Assembly (NCBI RefSeq): GCF_004123195.1
Contig: NZ_SDLI01000005.1
Span: 318,475 to 382,474 of the forward strand
From: Ammoniphilus sp. CFH 90114
GTDB lineage: Bacteria; Bacillota; Bacilli; Aneurinibacillales; RAOX-1
Direction of reading: 5' to 3'
Length of the DNA stretch: 64,000 nt
Under the pieces are notes generated by a model that ran no database searches, had not been told where the DNA came from, and saw nothing but the letters and a program-made list of their open reading frames with translations. Below are positions 1 through 8,982 of this stretch, piece after piece (the first letter of the stretch is position 1; every line of letters starts with the position of its first letter). A program made the translations under genes and the position numbers.

Positions 1-1094
1 CGCGCAGAAAGAAGACCACGAGTAAAGTAGGTCCGGCCGCTGAGACGATCGATGCGTTTGTCAATTCATTGCGAGAAGCGAAAAAGCCCGTTGTACTGGC
101 TGGGGTTGGGGTGGCTTTGGAGGATGCCCCTGCTATTCAGAGCTTCTGTAGAAACTGGAGCGTTCCGCTTATTACGACCTATAAGGCAAAGGGCTTGTTG
201 CCGGAAAATGATGTCCTTTGCTTTGGGGGAACAGGATTAAGTCCGGTGGCTGATGGGCAGCATATGCAGTTGGTTAGGGATGACGCAGACTTAGTTATTA
301 CGATCGGTTTTGATCCGGTTGAGCTTAGAAGTGACTGGAATCTTTCCTGGCAAACGAAAACCTGGAACATCGACATTGTACCGAATGAGTATCAGCTGAT
401 CCCAGTTGATCAGGAATATGTAGGTAACATCCAAAGCTTTTTTGAAAGTGTGAACCAGATTACAGAAGTAGAATCAAAATGGAAGCAGGAGGATTGCCTC
501 CGTTACAAGGAAGACTTGGTGAAAAAGATAGAACCTCAGGAAAGAGAGGGACTCAGCCCCTTTGATGTCGTTTCCACATGTCGAGAGCTGTTGCCCCAAG
601 ATGCTATCGCAATCGTAGATACAGGAAGTCATCGCATTATGCTAAACCATGTTTGGCAATGTTATGAACCTAAGACCTTGCTTCAATCTAATGGCTTAGG
701 CTCTATGGGATATGCCCTGCCTGCCGGGATCGCAGCTCAGATGGTGCATAGGGATCGTCCTGTCGTAATTTTTACCGGTGATGCTGGTTTCGATATGATT
801 ATTGGCGAGCTTGCCATGCTTCCTCAACATCAGCTGCCGGTCACTATTGTGGTGTTTAATGATCAGCTTCTAAGTCTGATCCGCCTCAAGCAAAGCCGTA
901 TGAATCTTGAGACTACCGGCGTTGAGTTTTCCGGAATCAATTATCAGCATCTTGCGAAGGCCTATAATGGAAACGGCATCACCGTAGAGACGGTGGAGGA
1001 GCTTCAAGCAGCATTAAAAGAGGTACAGTCTAGTCCTACTTTCACCATTATTGATGCCCGAGTGAATCCAGCAGAATATTGGCAACAAATGTAG
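1..1094 (+). CDS. ThDP-dependent 2-oxoacid decarboxylase/carboligase, N-terminus cut by window edge
   Basis: The frame is open from base 3, so the first TTG/ATG codons are internal and roughly the N-terminal 200 residues (PYR domain) lie outside the window. The visible part has the central Rossmann-like domain (KPVVLAGVGVA) and the C-terminal ThDP-binding domain with GDAGFDM, the place of the GDG-x24-N motif, followed by VFNDQLLSLIR. This is the acetolactate-synthase-like fold shared by acetolactate synthase, benzoylformate decarboxylase, sulfoacetaldehyde acetyltransferase and sulfopyruvate decarboxylase; I cannot tell these apart from this fragment. A TAXI transporter and 2-hydroxyacid dehydrogenases follow, so decarboxylation or ligation of the resulting 2-oxoacid is a reasonable inference. 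The fold is secure, the substrate unknown. Confidence 0.8.
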   Translation, partial: RRKKTTSKVGPAAETIDAFVNSLREAKKPVVLAGVGVALEDAPAIQSFCRNWSVPLITTYKAKGLLPENDVLCFGGTGLSPVADGQHMQLVRDDADLVITIGFDPVELRSDWNLSWQTKTWNIDIVPNEYQLIPVDQEYVGNIQSFFESVNQITEVESKWKQEDCLRYKEDLVKKIEPQEREGLSPFDVVSTCRELLPQDAIAIVDTGSHRIMLNHVWQCYEPKTLLQSNGLGSMGYALPAGIAAQMVHRDRPVVIFTGDAGFDMIIGELAMLPQHQLPVTIVVFNDQLLSLIRLKQSRMNLETTGVEFSGINYQHLAKAYNGNGITVETVEELQAALKEVQSSPTFTIIDARVNPAEYWQQM

Positions 1095-1136
1095 GTTAAA
1101 GAGGGAGGCTGCGGCTTCCTTCTTCCTTACCCATAG

Positions 1137-1152
1137 TAGAAAGCGCTTACTA
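1137..1152 (+). promoter_or_regulatory. Candidate CcpA cre box
   Basis: TAGAAAGCGCTTACTA closely matches the Bacillales cre consensus (TGWAARCGYTWNCW) and lies about 35 bases before the TAXI binding-protein gene. Carbon catabolite control of the uptake operon would follow. Seen by eye only. Confidence 0.45.
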
Positions 1153-1185
1153 TCGGGAGAAGTCTATTAAACTAAGGGGGAAAAA

Positions 1186-2283
1186 ATGAGAAATTCAAAA
1201 TGGTTCGTCACGATTGTTTGTTTTATCTTGAGCCTGTCCACCATCCTTGCTGGCTGTGGTAGCTCTTCCACCTCAACCAACACGACTTCCACACCCGCGC
1301 CCAGTAGCCCAACAGATAAACCCTCAGACCAGACTTCAGCCCCAGCTCCCGCCGCTTCAGAGAGTCCGAAAAAACAGTTATTTCTTAACGTGGCTACCGC
1401 AACGACAGCCGGTGTCTACTATGCCCTTGGTAATGGGATGGCCGACTTATGGAATCAAAAAGTGGAAGGAGTTCGCGCTTCGGCTCAGGCCACAGCGGGA
1501 TCACCGCAAAATGTCAAGCTGATGAGCAAGAAAGAAGCTCATGTGGCTTTTGTTCAGAACGGGATTGCCTATGAAGCTTGGAATGGGGTCGGGCAGTTCG
1601 AAGGAAGTGCGGAAAAAGATATTCGCGCTCTCACCTATCTTTATCCAAATCTCTGCTATTTCGTCGTTCGTGCAGACTCGGGGATTAATTCTCTAAGTGA
1701 CATCAAAGGAAAGACGATTGCACCAGGCCCAGTAGGCAGTGGAACAGAGCTAAATGCAAGAGAAATTCTATCGATTGTCGGTATTGATTACAAAGATGGT
1801 AAAGATGCAAAGGCCCAATATGTTGGGAATGCAGAGTCCGCTCAGATGCTGCTCGACAACCAAGTAGATGTTACCTATATTTCCGGTGGTCTTCCTCATG
1901 CTAGTGTAGTAGAGATGGCCACTTCCAAGGATGTCAAGATTCTTCCTGTTGAAGGGGAAGTAAGAGATAAGTTGATGGAGAAGTATAGCTGGTATTTCCC
2001 AGTTACGATCCCTGCCAACTCATTTAAAGGACAGTCTGAAGCGATTGAAACCGTAGCGGTGGCTAACTTGCTTCTCGGCCGTGCGGATCTAGATGAGGAC
2101 GTGGTGTACAGCATGATTAAATCTGTCTATGACAACAAGGAGCAGCTAGCAGCTAGCTTCAAGGGAGCTTCTAAGATGAAGCCGGAAGAAGGGCTGAATG
2201 GTGTGACTCTTCCTCTACATCCTGGTGCTGTGAAGTACTTTAAAGAACAGGGGCTACAGATACCGGATTCGTTGATTCAGTAA
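1186..2283 (+). CDS. TAXI-family TRAP transporter solute-binding lipoprotein
   Basis: Extracellular binding protein of a TRAP transporter. Residues 1-24 form a lipoprotein signal with lipobox LAGC (Cys24 to be lipidated). They are followed by a Ser/Thr/Pro-rich linker to about residue 63, then the TAXI fold, starting LNVATATTAGVYYALG, with the typical GPVGSGTELNAREIL stretch. At 365 residues it is usual for the family. The ATG follows AAGGGGGAAAAA. The gene is followed by a perfect hairpin and then the fused membrane subunit, so both are probably one operon. TAXI substrates known so far include glutamate and other carboxylates. The neighbouring 2-hydroxyacid enzymes suggest a hydroxycarboxylate or sulfonate here, which is inference. 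Confidence 0.9.
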   Translation: MRNSKWFVTIVCFILSLSTILAGCGSSSTSTNTTSTPAPSSPTDKPSDQTSAPAPAASESPKKQLFLNVATATTAGVYYALGNGMADLWNQKVEGVRASAQATAGSPQNVKLMSKKEAHVAFVQNGIAYEAWNGVGQFEGSAEKDIRALTYLYPNLCYFVVRADSGINSLSDIKGKTIAPGPVGSGTELNAREILSIVGIDYKDGKDAKAQYVGNAESAQMLLDNQVDVTYISGGLPHASVVEMATSKDVKILPVEGEVRDKLMEKYSWYFPVTIPANSFKGQSEAIETVAVANLLLGRADLDEDVVYSMIKSVYDNKEQLAASFKGASKMKPEEGLNGVTLPLHPGAVKYFKEQGLQIPDSLIQ

Positions 2284-2297
2284 GGAAGGATTCTGAT

Positions 2298-2323
2298 TAG
2301 GATGGCAGTTCTCTGCCATCCTA
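2298..2323 (+). promoter_or_regulatory. Perfect intercistronic hairpin between binding protein and permease
   Basis: TAGGATGGCAG and CTGCCATCCTA form an 11-bp perfect stem with a TTCT loop, without a T-tract. This fits an mRNA-stabilising or partial attenuation element that raises binding protein over permease levels. Confidence 0.7.
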
Positions 2324-2347
2324 ACTATTGCGAGGGGGTGCGTGTTC

Positions 2348-4324
2348 ATGAGGCCAAACGATATTAGCGTCGAACAGCAAGAAGAAATTATCAAGAAATA
2401 TGATAACGAATCGAATTATCGTGAATTTCGGCAGGGTTTCTGGCGTTATGTGGTGTTCGCCCTTGCTGTAGGTTTATCTTTATTCCATCTGTATACCGCC
2501 GGCTTTGGCCAGCTTCTGGCCATTAAACAAAGAGCGATTCATCTTGGTTTGGTCTTAATGATGGTATTTTTAATCTATCCGATGAGAAAAAAGTCGAATC
2601 AGAATGCGCCTACCATTCCGGATATGGCTTTAAGTTTGTTATCTATGATTGGAATTGGTTACCTCATTGTCTTTAACGATGATATAGCCATGAGAGCAGG
2701 AATGTCGAACCAAACAGACATTATTTTTGGTACCATCACGATTCTATTAGTCCTTGAGGCAACACGAAGGACAATGGGGAATACGCTGCCAATCATTGCG
2801 ATTATTTTTCTTGTTTATGCCAAGTATGGAGAATGGATTCCTGGGGCCTTTGCCCATATGGATTTTTCTTATGGACGGATTATAGAGCAAATGTACCTGA
2901 GTACAGAAGGGATTTTTGGCATTGCGTTGGGGGTTTCTGCCACCTATATCTTCCTGTTTGTTTTGTTTGGCGCTTTTATGACGAAAACAGGCATGGGAAA
3001 ATTAATTACGGATGCATCCATTTCTGTTGCCGGAACAACTCCAGGGGGACCGGCTAAAGTAGCTATGGTCGGAAGCTGTGTGATGGGAACGGTAAATGGA
3101 GCCGCCGTAGCAAATGTGGTAACAACGGGAGCCTTTACGATTCCTATGATGAAAAGAATTGGTTATTCCCCTACCTTTGCAGGAGCGGTAGAAACCGTTG
3201 CCTCCTCAGGAGGACAGATTATGCCACCTGTGATGGGAGCCGCCGCGTTTGTATTGGCTGAATTAACCGGGATTCCTTATTCTACCGTGATGATCGCCGC
3301 TATTATTCCAGCTTTCCTCTATTATTTAGCGGCATGGGTGATGGTTGATCGGGAAGCGAGAAGATTAAATCTAAAGGGATTAGACAAATCGGAGATTCCT
3401 CGCTTCTTGGATGTGGTGAAAGAGAGAGGTCATATGATCCTCCCCTTATTCGTCGTGACCTTATTATTACTTAATGGATACTCCCCTATATATGCAGCGT
3501 TTTTTGGGATTATTTCGACCGTGGCCATTGGTATGTTGAGAAAAACGACGAGATTGAATGGGAAGGAATTGCTTGAAGCGATGGAGCAAGGAGGTAAAAC
3601 TGCCTTAAGTGTTGCCGTTGCCTGTGCGGTGGTTGGATTTATCGTGGGCTCGGTTTCTTTAACAAGTGCAGGGGTTACATTTACAAGCTCCATTCTCCAA
3701 TTTACAGAAGGACATGTGTTTTTCACATTGTTCTTAACCATGATTGCTTGCATCATTTTGGGGATGGGACTACCGACAACAGCCGCTTATATTATGGCAT
3801 CGATCATTGCGGTACCTGCTCTGATCGAATTAGGGATTAATGTCTTAGCTTCACATTTATTTGTTTTCTACTTTGCCACATTATCAACACTTACTCCACC
3901 GGTGGCAATAGCGGCGTATGCTGCTGCCGGATTGGCTAAAGCTTCTCCGTTTAAGGTGGGCTGGACATCCGTAAGGCTTGCCTTAGCAGGGTTTATTATT
4001 CCCTTTATGTTTGCCTATGAACCTAGTTTGTTAATTGTGGAAGGGACTCTATCCAAAGGAATTATTGGTGTCTTAGCTGCGATCCTAGGGGTCATCCTGC
4101 TTGGTTGCGCTGTGATTGGTTACTTCCGTATTTCTTGTACTTGGCTCGAGCGTCTCCTCCTATTCGCTGGTGCTGTTGCTTTGATTTTGCCTGAGAATTT
4201 AACGGATATTATGGGTCTTTTGATTGGTGTGATCGTCTTTATGATGCAACAGCGAAGAATAAGCCGAGTTGCTAACAAGAAAGAAGTAAATAGAATGGAG
4301 CAGCCTATTAGGGAGGGATTATAA
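2348..4324 (+). CDS. TRAP transporter fused 4TM/12TM permease
   Basis: Integral membrane permease in which the small (DctQ) and large (DctM) TRAP subunits are fused, the usual architecture of TAXI-type systems. About 658 residues, hydrophobic almost throughout. It contains the DctM signatures TPGGPAKVAMVGS, GSVNGAA-like GTVNGAAVANVVTTG and the loop SSGGQIMPPVMGAAAF, and near the end TLSTLTPPVAIAAYAAAG. I start at ATG 2348 because GAGGGGGTG sits 8-9 bases upstream; GTG 2342 is too close to that site. The stop abuts the TTG start of the next gene, so expression is probably translationally coupled. Confidence 0.92.
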   Translation: MRPNDISVEQQEEIIKKYDNESNYREFRQGFWRYVVFALAVGLSLFHLYTAGFGQLLAIKQRAIHLGLVLMMVFLIYPMRKKSNQNAPTIPDMALSLLSMIGIGYLIVFNDDIAMRAGMSNQTDIIFGTITILLVLEATRRTMGNTLPIIAIIFLVYAKYGEWIPGAFAHMDFSYGRIIEQMYLSTEGIFGIALGVSATYIFLFVLFGAFMTKTGMGKLITDASISVAGTTPGGPAKVAMVGSCVMGTVNGAAVANVVTTGAFTIPMMKRIGYSPTFAGAVETVASSGGQIMPPVMGAAAFVLAELTGIPYSTVMIAAIIPAFLYYLAAWVMVDREARRLNLKGLDKSEIPRFLDVVKERGHMILPLFVVTLLLLNGYSPIYAAFFGIISTVAIGMLRKTTRLNGKELLEAMEQGGKTALSVAVACAVVGFIVGSVSLTSAGVTFTSSILQFTEGHVFFTLFLTMIACIILGMGLPTTAAYIMASIIAVPALIELGINVLASHLFVFYFATLSTLTPPVAIAAYAAAGLAKASPFKVGWTSVRLALAGFIIPFMFAYEPSLLIVEGTLSKGIIGVLAAILGVILLGCAVIGYFRISCTWLERLLLFAGAVALILPENLTDIMGLLIGVIVFMMQQRRISRVANKKEVNRMEQPIREGL

Positions 4325-5356
4325 TTGACAGACCGCTGGATGCCTGAGGACTTAAGGCAGCTTTCTGAGCAAGTGTTAATCAAAACGGGTGTATCGCAAA
4401 AGCATGCTCAGATTACGACTGATGTCATGTTGGAGGCGAATCTACGGGGGATTGATTCACATGGCATTAGCTATCTTCCTGTCTATATTAATCGAATTGA
4501 AAAGGGAGTTGTTAATCCAAATTCGACACCTGAGATTATTCAGGACAGCGGCTCTTCGTTTGTGGTAGATGGTCGAAATGGATTAGGTCAAGTTGCAGGC
4601 TATTTTTCCATGACAGAAGCTATTTCTCGCGCCCATGAGAGAGGGGTAGGGCTAGCGGCTGTAAGACGTTCTGGTCACTTTGGGATGAGCAGCTATTATG
4701 CTGTAAAAGCCAGTGAACAACATTGCATTGGCATCGTCATGACGAATGCTCCATCAAGTGTTGCTCCATTCGGAGGAATGGAAGCGTTATTCGGTACCAA
4801 TCCCATGGCTTTTGTATTTCCCGTTGAGGACGGACCTCCCCTAACCATTGATTTTGCCACAAGCGCTGTGGCTCGAACGAAACTTCGGAATTTAACGGCA
4901 GAAGAACCTATTCCGAAAGGCTGGGCGCTCAATAAGGAAGGGTACCCTGCTAAGACGGCAGGGGAGGGGTATGAAGGCGTCCTTCTTCCAGCTGCAGGGG
5001 TGAAAGGATACGCGTTGGCCATTGTAGCGGAAGTATTCTCCGCTATTCTTTCGCAAGCAAGCTTTACTAAAGATGTGGGAGGATTAGTAGATCAATTCGA
5101 TCGAAGCCAGAATGTTGGACATTTTTTGGGAGCTATCTCTATTGAATCTTTTCTTCCGATGTACACTTATCATTCTTTAATGAGGGAATTCATTGCATCG
5201 ATTAAATCAGTAAAGCCTGCCCCTGGATTTGATGAAATCTACTATCCCGGTGAGCTTGAAGAGAAGACAGCTATGGAGAGAAGAGAGAATGGAATCCCCC
5301 TAGCCAACCATACGTTAGAGATGTTAAGAGAGTTGAGGGAGAGATACAACCTTTGA
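4325..5356 (+). CDS. Ldh_2-family NAD(P)-dependent 2-hydroxyacid (malate/L-lactate/sulfolactate type) dehydrogenase
   Basis: Cytosolic oxidoreductase of the Ldh_2 (YlbC/ComC/AllD) family, 343 residues, with a non-Rossmann NAD(P) fold. Family motifs visible are ANLRGIDSHGISYLP near residue 40 (catalytic His in DSHG), GHFGMSSYYA near 118 and FGTNPMAFVFP near 157. Family members oxidise malate, L-lactate, ureidoglycolate or (R)-sulfolactate with NAD(P). TTG start directly after the permease stop, with GGGAGGG about 6 bases upstream. The transporter immediately before it suggests that it oxidises the imported substrate. A paralogue lies at 13377-14432. Exact substrate unknown. Confidence 0.88.
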   Translation: MTDRWMPEDLRQLSEQVLIKTGVSQKHAQITTDVMLEANLRGIDSHGISYLPVYINRIEKGVVNPNSTPEIIQDSGSSFVVDGRNGLGQVAGYFSMTEAISRAHERGVGLAAVRRSGHFGMSSYYAVKASEQHCIGIVMTNAPSSVAPFGGMEALFGTNPMAFVFPVEDGPPLTIDFATSAVARTKLRNLTAEEPIPKGWALNKEGYPAKTAGEGYEGVLLPAAGVKGYALAIVAEVFSAILSQASFTKDVGGLVDQFDRSQNVGHFLGAISIESFLPMYTYHSLMREFIASIKSVKPAPGFDEIYYPGELEEKTAMERRENGIPLANHTLEMLRELRERYNL

Positions 5357-6546
5357 ACATGTATCTGGTAGAGCAACCATTTAATAAGAAAAAGATAGAA
5401 AATATAACGGAAACCGTGAAGAACGAGTTAGCTAGATTTAAGCCTCATATCAAGCCAGGTATGCGCCTGGCTTTGCCAAGTGGGTCCAGAGGTTTTCCTT
5501 ATGGAGTCGAAGTGATGAAGGTCTTGGCGGATACCTTTCGGTCTTGGGGAGCTGACCCTTTTATTATCCCTGCTATGGGGAGTCACGGTGGAGGAACGGC
5601 AGAGGGACAAATCAAAGTATTAGAAAACTTAGGTATCTCGGAACAGACGATTGGGATACCTGTTTGCTCATCCATGGAAGTGGTGCATCTAGGCCAAACA
5701 CCATCGGGAGTGGACGTCTATTGCGATCGTTTGGCTTTTGAGGCTGAAGGTATTTTTATCTACAATCGGATAAAACCGCATACGGCTTTCCGGGCTCCTA
5801 TCGAAAGCGGTCTTTCGAAGATGCTAGCCGTTGGTCTAGGAAAGAAAAAAGGGGCGGAGACTCTCCATCGAGCGGGACTAGGGGCACACATTGTCGAGGC
5901 TGCTCGGTTGATCAGGGAGAAAACGCGTTTTATTGGAGGCTTAGCAATAGTAGATAACCCTTGGGGAGAGGCGCTTGAGATGAAAGCAGCACGACCAGAT
6001 GAAATGGAAGAGATCGAAGAACAACTTTTAAAACTAGCTTGGGAGAATATCCCCCTTCTACCATATGACCACCTCCATGTTCTGATCATTGATTATATTG
6101 GAAAAGACATTAGCGGGTCTGGAATGGATGTAAACGTCGTTGGGATGCATAGAAGGCTAGGTGGAACTCCTACTCAACATTTTGAGACCATCGTTGCTCT
6201 CGACCTTACTCTTGCATCAAAAGGGAATGCCCTAGGCATTGGATATGCGGATATTACAACAAGAGAGTTAGTAGATAAGATTAACATGCAAGCGATCATG
6301 GAAAACGCAATAGCTACGGGCTTTCTGGGTACAGCTAAAATTCCAGTTACCATGCCTTCGAAGCAAGCTGCAATTGATTTGGCCGTGCGTCTTCATTCCA
6401 CGAAGGACCTTCGTGTGGCAAGAATCAAGAATACGAAATACCTTCAGCAATTTTGGATCTCTGAGGCCCTGTTTCGTGAATGCGATAAGGAAGGGAAGCT
6501 TCGTTCACTGGGTGTCCAATGTGACCTACATGAAATCAAGTTCTAA
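5353..6546 (+). CDS. LarA-like (DUF2088) nickel-pincer-type 2-hydroxyacid racemase/epimerase homologue
   Basis: About 397 residues, similar to the lactate-racemase-domain superfamily. Landmarks are GSRGF near residue 45, PAMGSHGGGTAEGQ near 75, RIKPHTAFRAPIESGLSKML near 140 and GMDVNVVG near 255. Characterised LarA enzymes use a nickel-pincer nucleotide to racemise lactate, and homologues act on other 2-hydroxyacids. Pincer biosynthesis genes (larB, larC, larE) are not in the window. It overlaps the preceding dehydrogenase by 4 bases; TTG 5353 is at good spacing from GAGGGAGAG, ATG 5359 is the alternative. A racemase between a stereospecific dehydrogenase and an aldehyde dehydrogenase fits use of both enantiomers of a hydroxyacid. 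The activity is inferred. Confidence 0.75.
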   Translation: MNMYLVEQPFNKKKIENITETVKNELARFKPHIKPGMRLALPSGSRGFPYGVEVMKVLADTFRSWGADPFIIPAMGSHGGGTAEGQIKVLENLGISEQTIGIPVCSSMEVVHLGQTPSGVDVYCDRLAFEAEGIFIYNRIKPHTAFRAPIESGLSKMLAVGLGKKKGAETLHRAGLGAHIVEAARLIREKTRFIGGLAIVDNPWGEALEMKAARPDEMEEIEEQLLKLAWENIPLLPYDHLHVLIIDYIGKDISGSGMDVNVVGMHRRLGGTPTQHFETIVALDLTLASKGNALGIGYADITTRELVDKINMQAIMENAIATGFLGTAKIPVTMPSKQAAIDLAVRLHSTKDLRVARIKNTKYLQQFWISEALFRECDKEGKLRSLGVQCDLHEIKF

Positions 6547-6562
6547 AAGGGGAGTAGTGTGT

Positions 6563-8008
6563 ATGGAAGATCGGAGTAGAAAAATGTTGATTAACGGCCA
6601 GTGGATGGAGAGCCTCAGCGGAAAACAGATCGCACTTAAAAGCCCAGCAACAGGGGAGACGATTGCCCATATGGCTTATGGCGGAAGAGAAGAGGCCATT
6701 ATGGCTATTGAAGCGGCTCATGATGCGTTTGCAGATTGGTCAACCACACCGGCAAAAGAACGGTCAGCCTATTTGTTGAAGATCGTGCAGCTGATGCAGG
6801 AGAATAAAGCTGATCTCGCTCATATGATCTCACTTGAAATGGGAAAGCCCATTCGAGAAGCGCGTGGTGAGGTCGACATTGCGATTGACTATGTCCAATG
6901 GTATGCGGAAGAGGCTAAACGAGTTTACGGCGACCTAGTACCCTCAAATAGTAAAACGAAAAGGATTCTAGTAGTACGACAACCCGTTGGAGTGACCGCA
7001 GCGATTACACCTTGGAATTTTCCATTATCCATGGTTACGAGAAAGATTGCTCCAGCCTTGGCAGCGGGATGCACAGTGATTCTCAAGCCTGCTAAACAGA
7101 CCCCTGGCAGTGCCATTCTATTCTTCGAGCTCATGGAAAAGGCGGGTCTTCCAAAAGGTGTGGCTAACCTGGTCCTAGGGAATGCAGGAGAGATCGCAGA
7201 AGCCTTTACATCCAGTTCTTATGTAAAGAAAATCACCTTTACAGGCTCCACAGAGGTAGGAAAACAGCTTCTCAATCAGGCATCCCATCAAGTGAAAAGA
7301 GTGTCCATGGAATTGGGAGGGCATGCCCCTTTTATTGTGTTTCCTGACGCTGACCTCGAAAAATCAGTCGAAGGATTAATAGCTAGTAAGTTTCGTAACA
7401 GTGGCCAAACATGCATCTGTACCAATCGGGTATATGTTCATACTTCTATCATCGAGCCGTTTTCTAGACTGCTTAAGCAAAAGATTGAAAAGATGGTGAT
7501 GGGGAATGGACTTCGGGAGGACGTAGATCTTGGACCGATTGTTGATCGCGTAGGGCTGCAAAAGATTGAAGAACAAGTTCAAGACTCCTTAGACCGAGGG
7601 GCGAAATTGCTCAGTGGAGGAAGGATAAGGACAGATGGAGAACTGGGGAAAGGGTATTTTTATGAACCGACGATTCTCGTCGATGTAGATGATGAAATGC
7701 GGGTAGCCTATGAGGAAACCTTTGGTCCTGTCGTGCCTATTCTTCCCTTTGAAACCGAGCAAGAGGTTCTAGAGAAAGCTAATCATACGCCTTTCGGATT
7801 GGCCGCTTACTTCTACACCAAGGATTTAGGCCGAACGATCCGCATGTACGAAGGATTGGAGTACGGAATTATCGGAGCCAATGATCCTATACCAACCACT
7901 GTTCAAGCACCGTTTGGGGGATTCAAGGAAAGTGGCATCGGTCGTGAGGGGGGCTACTACGGAATGGAAGGATTTTTAGAAACAAAGTATGTCTCCTTAG
8001 GGTTTTAA
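6563..8008 (+). CDS. NAD(P)-dependent aldehyde dehydrogenase, succinate-semialdehyde/sulfolactaldehyde-like
   Basis: Cytosolic ALDH, 481 residues, of the GabD-like branch. Seen in order: the TPWNFPLSM substrate/cofactor segment, FTGSTEVGK cofactor loop, catalytic Glu in MELGG, nucleophile Cys in GQTCICTNR, and EETFGPVVP. I start at ATG 6563 with AAAGGGGAG at 9 bases; the frame stays open further upstream but only inside the previous gene. Fourth gene of the uptake/dehydrogenase/LarA-like run, ending at a strong terminator. If the ThDP enzyme decarboxylates the 2-oxoacid, this enzyme could oxidise the resulting aldehyde. Branch assignment is moderate and the substrate unknown. Confidence 0.88.
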   Translation: MEDRSRKMLINGQWMESLSGKQIALKSPATGETIAHMAYGGREEAIMAIEAAHDAFADWSTTPAKERSAYLLKIVQLMQENKADLAHMISLEMGKPIREARGEVDIAIDYVQWYAEEAKRVYGDLVPSNSKTKRILVVRQPVGVTAAITPWNFPLSMVTRKIAPALAAGCTVILKPAKQTPGSAILFFELMEKAGLPKGVANLVLGNAGEIAEAFTSSSYVKKITFTGSTEVGKQLLNQASHQVKRVSMELGGHAPFIVFPDADLEKSVEGLIASKFRNSGQTCICTNRVYVHTSIIEPFSRLLKQKIEKMVMGNGLREDVDLGPIVDRVGLQKIEEQVQDSLDRGAKLLSGGRIRTDGELGKGYFYEPTILVDVDDEMRVAYEETFGPVVPILPFETEQEVLEKANHTPFGLAAYFYTKDLGRTIRMYEGLEYGIIGANDPIPTTVQAPFGGFKESGIGREGGYYGMEGFLETKYVSLGF

Positions 8009-8018
8009 TAGAAATGAA

Positions 8019-8060
8019 GAGAGGATGATCCCGGCACTTGGGAGTCATCCTCTCGTTTTA
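8019..8060. terminator. Bidirectional terminator between aldehyde dehydrogenase and EamA gene
   Basis: GAGAGGATGA and TCATCCTCTC form the base of a long stem (with TCCC/GGGA above it), followed by GTTTTATTT on the plus strand. It lies between convergent genes and could serve both. Confidence 0.8.
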
Positions 8061-8954
8061 TTTAAAAGCGATTAATCCGACGCCAAACACGATAATCCCT
8101 AGGGTCACGTAGAATTTTCGGGTCAATTTGTTGGCATCTGTCTTGAGAAATAGGGCTGTAATGGCAACCGTTAAGATAGGTTCCAAAGCAGATATAGCAC
8201 TGACATAGGCTATAGGAATACTTCGTAAGGCACTGAAAAAGAAGATAAGGGCTAGGCTTGAGAAGACACCTGCTAAGAAAAAATAGCGATTCCAATTTTT
8301 AGGGTTAAAATAAGAGGGGAGTTGCTTGCCGGAGCCTCTTACAATCTCCATAAGAAAAGAAAGAAGCAAGGACGTTGCGACCCCAAGCCAAGCCCCGATA
8401 ATGGCTTCATTCATATGAACTACGCCTAGCTTACGAAAAGTCTGGCCTAAGCCGAAACCAAACATGGCACATAAGGCAATGAGAATTCCAATACGGTTGG
8501 TTTGTGGTTCTTGATTGCCCTCCCCCTTCTTCCAATCCTGGTGAATCATAAAAGAAAGACCTATTATGATGAGCAAGATGCCTAGTGAAGGTAAGAGTGT
8601 AATATCCTCTTGAATAATGAGGATTGCAAGGATGATCGTCACCATAGGGGAGGCGTTCTTGACCGCAACGGCGCGGGCTGATCCAATCCGTCGAATACCG
8701 CCAAACAAGGCTAAACGACCTAAGAAGGAAGTGAATAGACCAGCTAGAGCAAAGAATAAAAGCCCCAACCAGGACCATTCAACAGGCTTCATCGTCATGA
8801 GAATAATAAAGCTAATTATTCCAAGGATAATAAAATTAATAAGATTGGTAATAATGACCGCATCTCTTTCTGGTCGTTCTCGTACTCCTCTGCGTACTGC
8901 AACATAATTGGCAGAAAATGATAGAGCACTAAAGAAGCTGAGCAATACCCCCAT
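8058..8954 (-). CDS. EamA (DMT-superfamily) transporter
   Basis: Ten-TM drug/metabolite-type transporter of 298 residues with two EamA repeats. The N-terminal half begins LLSFFSALSFSANYVAVRRG and the second repeat starts near GILIALCAMFGFGLG. ATG start with TAGGGAGGATTAG upstream. It follows the TSUP permease in the same direction with a 28-base gap, so the two probably form one export operon of the hydroxyacid island. Members export or import amino acids, sugars and metabolites; the substrate cannot be read from the sequence. Confidence 0.85.
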   Translation of the reverse strand: MGVLLSFFSALSFSANYVAVRRGVRERPERDAVIITNLINFIILGIISFIILMTMKPVEWSWLGLLFFALAGLFTSFLGRLALFGGIRRIGSARAVAVKNASPMVTIILAILIIQEDITLLPSLGILLIIIGLSFMIHQDWKKGEGNQEPQTNRIGILIALCAMFGFGLGQTFRKLGVVHMNEAIIGAWLGVATSLLLSFLMEIVRGSGKQLPSYFNPKNWNRYFFLAGVFSSLALIFFFSALRSIPIAYVSAISALEPILTVAITALFLKTDANKLTRKFYVTLGIIVFGVGLIAFK

Positions 8955-8982
8955 TTCTAATCCTCCCTAGATATGGCATCGA

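Noticed and set aside
2342..2350. GTG 2342 as start of the TRAP permease
   Set aside because: It lies directly behind the GAGGGGGTG site; ATG 2348 has proper spacing.
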